Source: JAZSQT01 sp045538075 | GTDB taxonomy: Bacteria; Chrysiogenota; Deferribacteres; Deferribacterales; Mucispirillaceae | Direction: 5' to 3' | Length of the DNA stretch: 9,249 nt | NCBI GenBank assembly: GCA_045538075.1 | Contig: JAZSQT010000024.1 | Location: forward strand, 1-9,249 | In this document: positions 5,458 to 9,249 of the stretch, piece by piece | How positions within the stretch are numbered: position 1 is the first letter of the stretch | Layout: every line of letters starts with the position of its first letter | Position numbers and translations under genes: made by a program | Notes under the pieces: model-generated | What the model saw: the letters and a program-made list of their open reading frames with translations, nothing else | The model's database searches: none | What the model was told of the DNA's origin: nothing

Positions 5458-6577
5458 AACTCTTGTTATTAAAATTGGCAGTTCGGTATTGTCTGGAGAT
5501 GATTTAGGTATAAATTCATCACGTATTCAAGCTATTGCAGAAAATGTATCTAAATTGAAAAAAAGTATTCCAAATATTATTATTGTTTCTTCTGGTGCAG
5601 TAGCAGCCGGTTTTAAGTTGTTAGGCTTTAAAGAAAGACCAAAAGAAATTATTGATAAGCAAGCAGCAGCTGCAGTAGGTCAGGGCAGGCTTATACAAAC
5701 TTATGAACAAGAATTTGAAAAACATAATATTAGAATTGCTCAAATTTTAATTACGAAAGATGATTTATCTAATAGAAAACGTTACTTACACGCAAGAAGC
5801 ACATTGAAAAGGCTTTTAGAATTAAATGTTATCCCTATAATCAATGAAAATGATACTATCATAGTAGATGAACTAAAATATATAGAATCTTTTGGTGATA
5901 ACGATAATTTAGGAGCATTAGTTGCTGGAATTGTTGATGCAGATATGCTTTTAATTATGAGTGATGTAGAAGGTTTATATACAGATAATCCTATAAAAAA
6001 TAGTAATGCACAACTTATCTATGATGTAGATTATATAAACGATAAAATTATGAATGCAGCTGGCAGTAGCATATCTAATGTAGGCACTGGTGGAATGTAT
6101 TCAAAATTGCAAGCAACGAAAAAAGCATTAAAAGCAGGTTGTGAAGTTGCTATTATAAAAGGTATGGAACCAGAAAATTTAATTAAGTTTTTTAATGGCG
6201 AAAAAATTGGCACATATTTTCATTTAAAAGAAAATACAATTAATCGTAAAAAATTTTGGATAGGTTATGCTGCTATTCCTAAAGGAAAAATTACTGTTGA
6301 TAAAGGAGCAGCAAATGCCATTTTATCAAAAAAATCGCTATTATCTAAAGGAATAGTATCCGTTGATGGAAAATTTTATGCTGGAGATATTGTAAGTATT
6401 AAAGATACAGATAATATTGAAATAGCAAGGGGAAAAATCAGATATTCTGCTACAGATACAAATAAAATCAAAATGAAAAATTCTACAGAAATTTACGATA
6501 TTTTAGGTTATAAAATATCAGATGAAGTAATACATATAGATGATATGATGATTATAGATAATTTGGGTGAGTTATGA
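5438..6577 (+). CDS. proB: Glutamate 5-kinase (amino-acid kinase plus PUA domain)
   Basis: Phosphorylates glutamate to gamma-glutamyl phosphate, the first and usually feedback-inhibited step of proline synthesis. At 379 residues it has the full two-domain form. The amino-acid kinase domain shows VIKIGSSVL (10-18), IIIVSSGAVAAG (47-58), QAAAAVGQGRL (75-85), NENDT (136-140), FGDNDNLGALVAG (152-164), MSDVEGLYTDNP (174-185) and GTGGMYSKLQA (216-226). A C-terminal PUA domain spans about 282-360, starting KGKITVDKGAANAIL. Translation starts at a TTG within the upstream dprA-like gene. The stop overlaps proA by 4 nt (ATGA), consistent with coupled synthesis of the two enzymes, which hand over an unstable intermediate. 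No separate promoter is seen, so expression seems to depend on the upstream operon promoter. Confidence 0.96.
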   Translation: MKAPTIKTLVIKIGSSVLSGDDLGINSSRIQAIAENVSKLKKSIPNIIIVSSGAVAAGFKLLGFKERPKEIIDKQAAAAVGQGRLIQTYEQEFEKHNIRIAQILITKDDLSNRKRYLHARSTLKRLLELNVIPIINENDTIIVDELKYIESFGDNDNLGALVAGIVDADMLLIMSDVEGLYTDNPIKNSNAQLIYDVDYINDKIMNAAGSSISNVGTGGMYSKLQATKKALKAGCEVAIIKGMEPENLIKFFNGEKIGTYFHLKENTINRKKFWIGYAAIPKGKITVDKGAANAILSKKSLLSKGIVSVDGKFYAGDIVSIKDTDNIEIARGKIRYSATDTNKIKMKNSTEIYDILGYKISDEVIHIDDMMIIDNLGEL

Positions 6578-7815
6578 GTTTATCAAATATTTTTAAAGAA
6601 GTTAAATTAGTTTCCCGTCAAATCGCAAAAAGTAGTATAGAAAAAAGGCAAAATATTTTAAACAGAATAGCTAATTTACTTGATGAAGAAAGAATAAATA
6701 TAATAAAAGCAAATGAGTTAGATATTAATTATGCAATTAGTAGTGATTTATCTTCGTCAATGATTGATAGACTTCGTATTACTGATAAAGTTATTGATTC
6801 AATGATTAATGCCGTTAATGAAATAAATAATCAAGAAGAAGTTATTGGGGTTTTAGAAAGTGGCTCAACTCGTCCTAATGGCTTAAAGATTAATAAAGTT
6901 AGAGTTCCTTTAGGTGTAGTAGGTATGATTTATGAATCAAGACCTAATGTTACTATAGATAGTGCTACTTTATGTATAAAATCTGGTAATGCAGTTATTT
7001 TACGAGGTGGTAAAGAAGCTATTAATTCAAATATTGTATTAGCTAACATCATCAGAAAAGCATTAAAAGAAAATGGTTTATCAGAAGATATTGTTTATAT
7101 GATTTCTGATACCGATAGAAATCTTATTAAAGAAATGGCAGAAGCTAAAGGCTATATTGATGTGATTATACCAAGGGGTGGTTCTGCGTTAATTAATTTT
7201 GTTGTAGATAATGCAAAAATACCTGTAATTATGCACGATAAAGGTGTTTGTCATACTTATATTGATAAATATGCAGATATTGAGATGGCAAAACAAATTG
7301 CATTTAATGGCAAGGTTCATCGTCCAAGTGCATGTAACGCTACAGAAACATTACTCGTTCACAAAGATATTGCACCAATAATATTACCAGAATTAAGTGT
7401 AATATTTAAAGATGTTGGCGTAGATTTGCGTTGTGATGAAAAATCAATAAAATATATGGACGCAAGGCCAGCTATAGAAGAAGATTTTGGAACAGAATTT
7501 AATGATATGATTTTATCGGTAAAAACTGTTGATGATATAGATGAAGCTATTAATCATATCTATAAATACGGATCAAATCATAGCGAAACTATAGTTACAG
7601 AAAATTATAGTAATGCTAATAAATTTCTTGATGAGGTAGATGCAGCTGCTGTTTACGTTAATGCTTCTACTAGGTTTACTGATGGAGGCGAATTTGGCCT
7701 TGGTGCAGAAATTGGAATTAGCACTCAAAAATTACACGTCAGAGGTCCTATGGGTGCAAAAGATTTGACTACAACAAAATATTTAATATATGGTTCTGGA
7801 CAGCTTCGTCAATGA
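6574..7815 (+). CDS. proA: Glutamate-5-semialdehyde dehydrogenase (gamma-glutamyl phosphate reductase)
   Basis: Reduces gamma-glutamyl phosphate to glutamate-5-semialdehyde with NADPH, the second step of proline synthesis; the product cyclises to pyrroline-5-carboxylate. The 413 residues match the family's usual ~415. Signatures are VPLGVVGMIYESRPNVT (ending near 127), LRGGKEAINSN, the catalytic-loop segment HRPSACNATETLLV with nucleophile Cys254, and a C-terminal RFTDGGEFGLGAEIGISTQKLHVRGPMG region. The start overlaps the proB stop (ATGA), preceded by a GGGTGAG ribosome-binding site, and the stop overlaps nadD in the same way. ProC, needed for the last step, is not in this window. Confidence 0.97.
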   Translation: MSLSNIFKEVKLVSRQIAKSSIEKRQNILNRIANLLDEERINIIKANELDINYAISSDLSSSMIDRLRITDKVIDSMINAVNEINNQEEVIGVLESGSTRPNGLKINKVRVPLGVVGMIYESRPNVTIDSATLCIKSGNAVILRGGKEAINSNIVLANIIRKALKENGLSEDIVYMISDTDRNLIKEMAEAKGYIDVIIPRGGSALINFVVDNAKIPVIMHDKGVCHTYIDKYADIEMAKQIAFNGKVHRPSACNATETLLVHKDIAPIILPELSVIFKDVGVDLRCDEKSIKYMDARPAIEEDFGTEFNDMILSVKTVDDIDEAINHIYKYGSNHSETIVTENYSNANKFLDEVDAAAVYVNASTRFTDGGEFGLGAEIGISTQKLHVRGPMGAKDLTTTKYLIYGSGQLRQ

Positions 7816-8405
7816 AAAAAATAGGGCTTTTTGGTGGGGCTTTTGACCCAGTGCATATTGGACATATTGATTTAGCAAAAGTAGTTTTATCTGAATATAA
7901 TCTTGATGAAGTAATATTTATCCCTAGTAAAACACCTCCCCATAAACAGCCACATTTAGCTTCTGCAATAGATAGGTTAAATATGATGCAGATTGCTATA
8001 AAAAAATTAGAAAACAATTTTTCAGTTTCAGATGTTGAAATTAAATCTGATGAGACTTCTTATACTTATAACACTGTAAAAAAGTTTCTTAATGATACTA
8101 CAGAAATATATTTTATTTGTGGTAGTGATATATTTGCAACTATTGAAACTTGGCATAAGTGGAAAGAATTATTAAATCTTGTTAAATTTATAGTTGTAGA
8201 AAGAGCAAATTTTAGCTTTAATAAAATGCTTTCTACTATAGATGTTAATTTAGATGAAAAAATAGAAAAACGTAGTATTATACTTTTAAAGAAGAATATA
8301 ATAGATATTTCAAGTAGTATTTTGCGTAAAAATTTAGATAAATCATATTTAGATGAAGATGTATATAAATATATAAAATCAAATAAATTATACGAAGGTA
8401 TTTAA
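7812..8405 (+). CDS. nadD: Nicotinate-nucleotide adenylyltransferase
   Basis: Transfers AMP from ATP to nicotinate mononucleotide to make deamido-NAD, an essential step of NAD synthesis. The 197-residue protein has the nucleotidyltransferase N-terminus GLFGGAFDPVHIGH with the HxGH motif at His15-His18, a PSKTPPHK substrate loop (38-45), the FICGSDIFATIETWHKW block (101-117) typical of NadD, and ISSSILR (166-172), the phosphate-binding motif usually written SST.IR. The start overlaps the proA stop by 4 nt and the stop overlaps rsfS by 1 nt. Its ribosome-binding site is poor, so it probably depends on translational coupling. Confidence 0.95.
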   Translation: MKKIGLFGGAFDPVHIGHIDLAKVVLSEYNLDEVIFIPSKTPPHKQPHLASAIDRLNMMQIAIKKLENNFSVSDVEIKSDETSYTYNTVKKFLNDTTEIYFICGSDIFATIETWHKWKELLNLVKFIVVERANFSFNKMLSTIDVNLDEKIEKRSIILLKKNIIDISSSILRKNLDKSYLDEDVYKYIKSNKLYEGI

Positions 8406-8743
8406 TGGAATCAAAAACACTTGCAAAAGATATAGTAAATTTAATTGACGATAAAAAAGGTGAAAATATAGTATGCTTTCATATTGGTAATTATTCATCA
8501 TTGGCAGATTATTTTATTATTGCAACAGGAAATGTAGATACACACGTTAAAGCTATCGCAGAAAATATGACAGTTGAATTAAAAAAACATAATATTGCAC
8601 CTCTTGCCCATGAAGGAACAGGGGAAGGAAATTGGGTTTGTGTTGATTACGGTGATGTTATAGTCCATATTATGAGGAAACAAGAAAGAGATTTTTACAG
8701 TTTAGAGTCAATTTGGGGTGGTTGCCCTAAGGAGACTTTTTAA
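8405..8743 (+). CDS. rsfS: Ribosomal silencing factor RsfS (Iojap/YbeB family)
   Basis: A 112-residue protein of normal family length. It binds ribosomal protein uL14 on the large subunit and blocks subunit joining when nutrients are short. Conserved features are ADYFIIATGNVDTHVKAIAE (34-53), the EGTGEGNWVCVDYGDVIVHI stretch (70-89) and the RDFYSLESIWG end (95-105). The ATG overlaps the nadD stop (TAATG) with an AAGG ribosome-binding site. nadD-rsfS adjacency is a common bacterial arrangement and supports both calls. Confidence 0.95.
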   Translation: MESKTLAKDIVNLIDDKKGENIVCFHIGNYSSLADYFIIATGNVDTHVKAIAENMTVELKKHNIAPLAHEGTGEGNWVCVDYGDVIVHIMRKQERDFYSLESIWGGCPKETF

Positions 8744-8746
8744 TAA

Positions 8747-9214
8747 ATGTTTCGTATTGTATTAATTGAACCAGAAATTCCTCAAAATACTGGTAATATT
8801 GGTAGGCTTTGTGCATCAACTGGTATAGAGCTTGTTTTAGTAGGCAAGTTAGGATTTTCTTTAGATGATAAATATTTAAAACGTTCTGGAATGGATTATT
8901 GGAATCACGTTAAATTATCAAGATTTACTACTGTTGATGATTATATAAATAGTAATTTTAACTTTGTAGCAATTAGCACTAAAGGTAAAAAAGTATATTC
9001 AGATATTTATGATGATTATAAAGGTATAAATTCTTTTGATATAGTTTTTGGTTGTGAAAGCTCTGGATTGCCTAAATTTATGTATGATAAATTTGAAGAT
9101 AAATTATATAGAATACCAATGAAAAAAGATATTAGAAGTCTAAATTTATCATCATCAGTAGCTGTTGTTTCTTATAATTTATTAGAAAAATTTTCTTTTA
9201 TAGATTTAATATAA
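8747..9214 (+). CDS. trmL: tRNA (cytidine/uridine-34-2'-O)-methyltransferase, SPOUT family
   Basis: Methylates the ribose of the wobble base of certain leucine tRNAs using S-adenosylmethionine. The 155 residues match the minimal TrmL form, a single SPOUT knotted domain. Motifs are EPEIPQNTGNIGRLCA (8-23, motif 1), KRSGMDYW (45-52), FGCESSGLP (101-109, motif 2) and YRIPMKKDIRSLNLSSSVAV (121-140, motif 3 and the knot). It is not RlmH, another ~155-residue SPOUT enzyme often found after rsfS, because the NTGNIGR and SLNLSSSVA signatures are TrmL-type. It begins 3 nt after rsfS, with GGAG 12 nt upstream, and is the last gene seen. The remaining 35 nt to the window end show no clear terminator. 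Confidence 0.94.
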   Translation: MFRIVLIEPEIPQNTGNIGRLCASTGIELVLVGKLGFSLDDKYLKRSGMDYWNHVKLSRFTTVDDYINSNFNFVAISTKGKKVYSDIYDDYKGINSFDIVFGCESSGLPKFMYDKFEDKLYRIPMKKDIRSLNLSSSVAVVSYNLLEKFSFIDLI

Positions 9215-9249
9215 TTTAACTTAATTTTTATCTTTAAATACAAAATTTC

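Noticed and set aside
6031..6213. 60-codon minus-strand frame
   Set aside because: Antisense to conserved proB sequence; no supporting signal.
7769..8017. 82-codon minus-strand frame over the proA-nadD junction
   Set aside because: Antisense to the conserved NadD N-terminus; its hydrophobic product is a by-product of that sequence.
9215..9249. Terminator after trmL
   Set aside because: Only AT-rich sequence is visible up to the window edge; no stem of useful length can be drawn.

Overview
The window comes from a strongly AT-rich bacterium: codons mostly end in A or T and the intergenic DNA is nearly all A+T. It encodes a class II (B12-dependent) ribonucleotide reductase, a tRNA with a genome-encoded CCA, and some TTG starts. 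The order proB-proA-nadD-rsfS resembles clusters I associate with Deltaproteobacteria, Deferribacterota and some anaerobic Firmicutes, where proB often follows obg. I cannot name the organism from the sequence. Class II RNR together with an Rrf2-type Fe-S regulator would suit an anaerobe or microaerobe, but that is inference.

Left part (1-2098, minus strand). The 5' end of nrdJ runs off the left edge. Its promoter lies just beyond a stem-loop terminator that closes the next minus-strand unit, a two-gene operon of an Rrf2-family regulator and an ornithine cyclodeaminase/mu-crystallin-family oxidoreductase. The Rrf2 promoter carries a dyad overlapping its -10 box, which suggests autoregulation.

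Middle (2099-2458). This is a divergent intergenic region with a complete tRNA-Gln(UUG) gene on the plus strand, behind a TTGACA promoter. A weaker candidate promoter for the long plus-strand operon follows the tRNA.

Right part (2459-9214, plus strand). Seven genes run without a real gap: a RecQ-like helicase fused to a C-terminal phosphoribosyltransferase domain, a DprA/Smf-like protein, proB, proA, nadD, rsfS and trmL. Junctions are 1-nt (TAATG), 4-nt (ATGA) or 20-nt overlaps, or a 3-nt gap. The first two genes match the architecture of PsyrTA/RqlHI (a RecQ-like toxin or genotoxic helicase restrained by a DprA-like partner), a toxin-antitoxin and phage-defence family. They sit directly after a tRNA gene and are fused transcriptionally, and apparently translationally, to a housekeeping operon for proline synthesis (ProB, ProA), NAD synthesis (NadD), ribosome silencing (RsfS) and tRNA wobble-base methylation (TrmL).

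The most notable points are this defence-like module in a tRNA-adjacent slot, its 20-nt overlap with proB, and the Rrf2/oxidoreductase operon with its putative operator.
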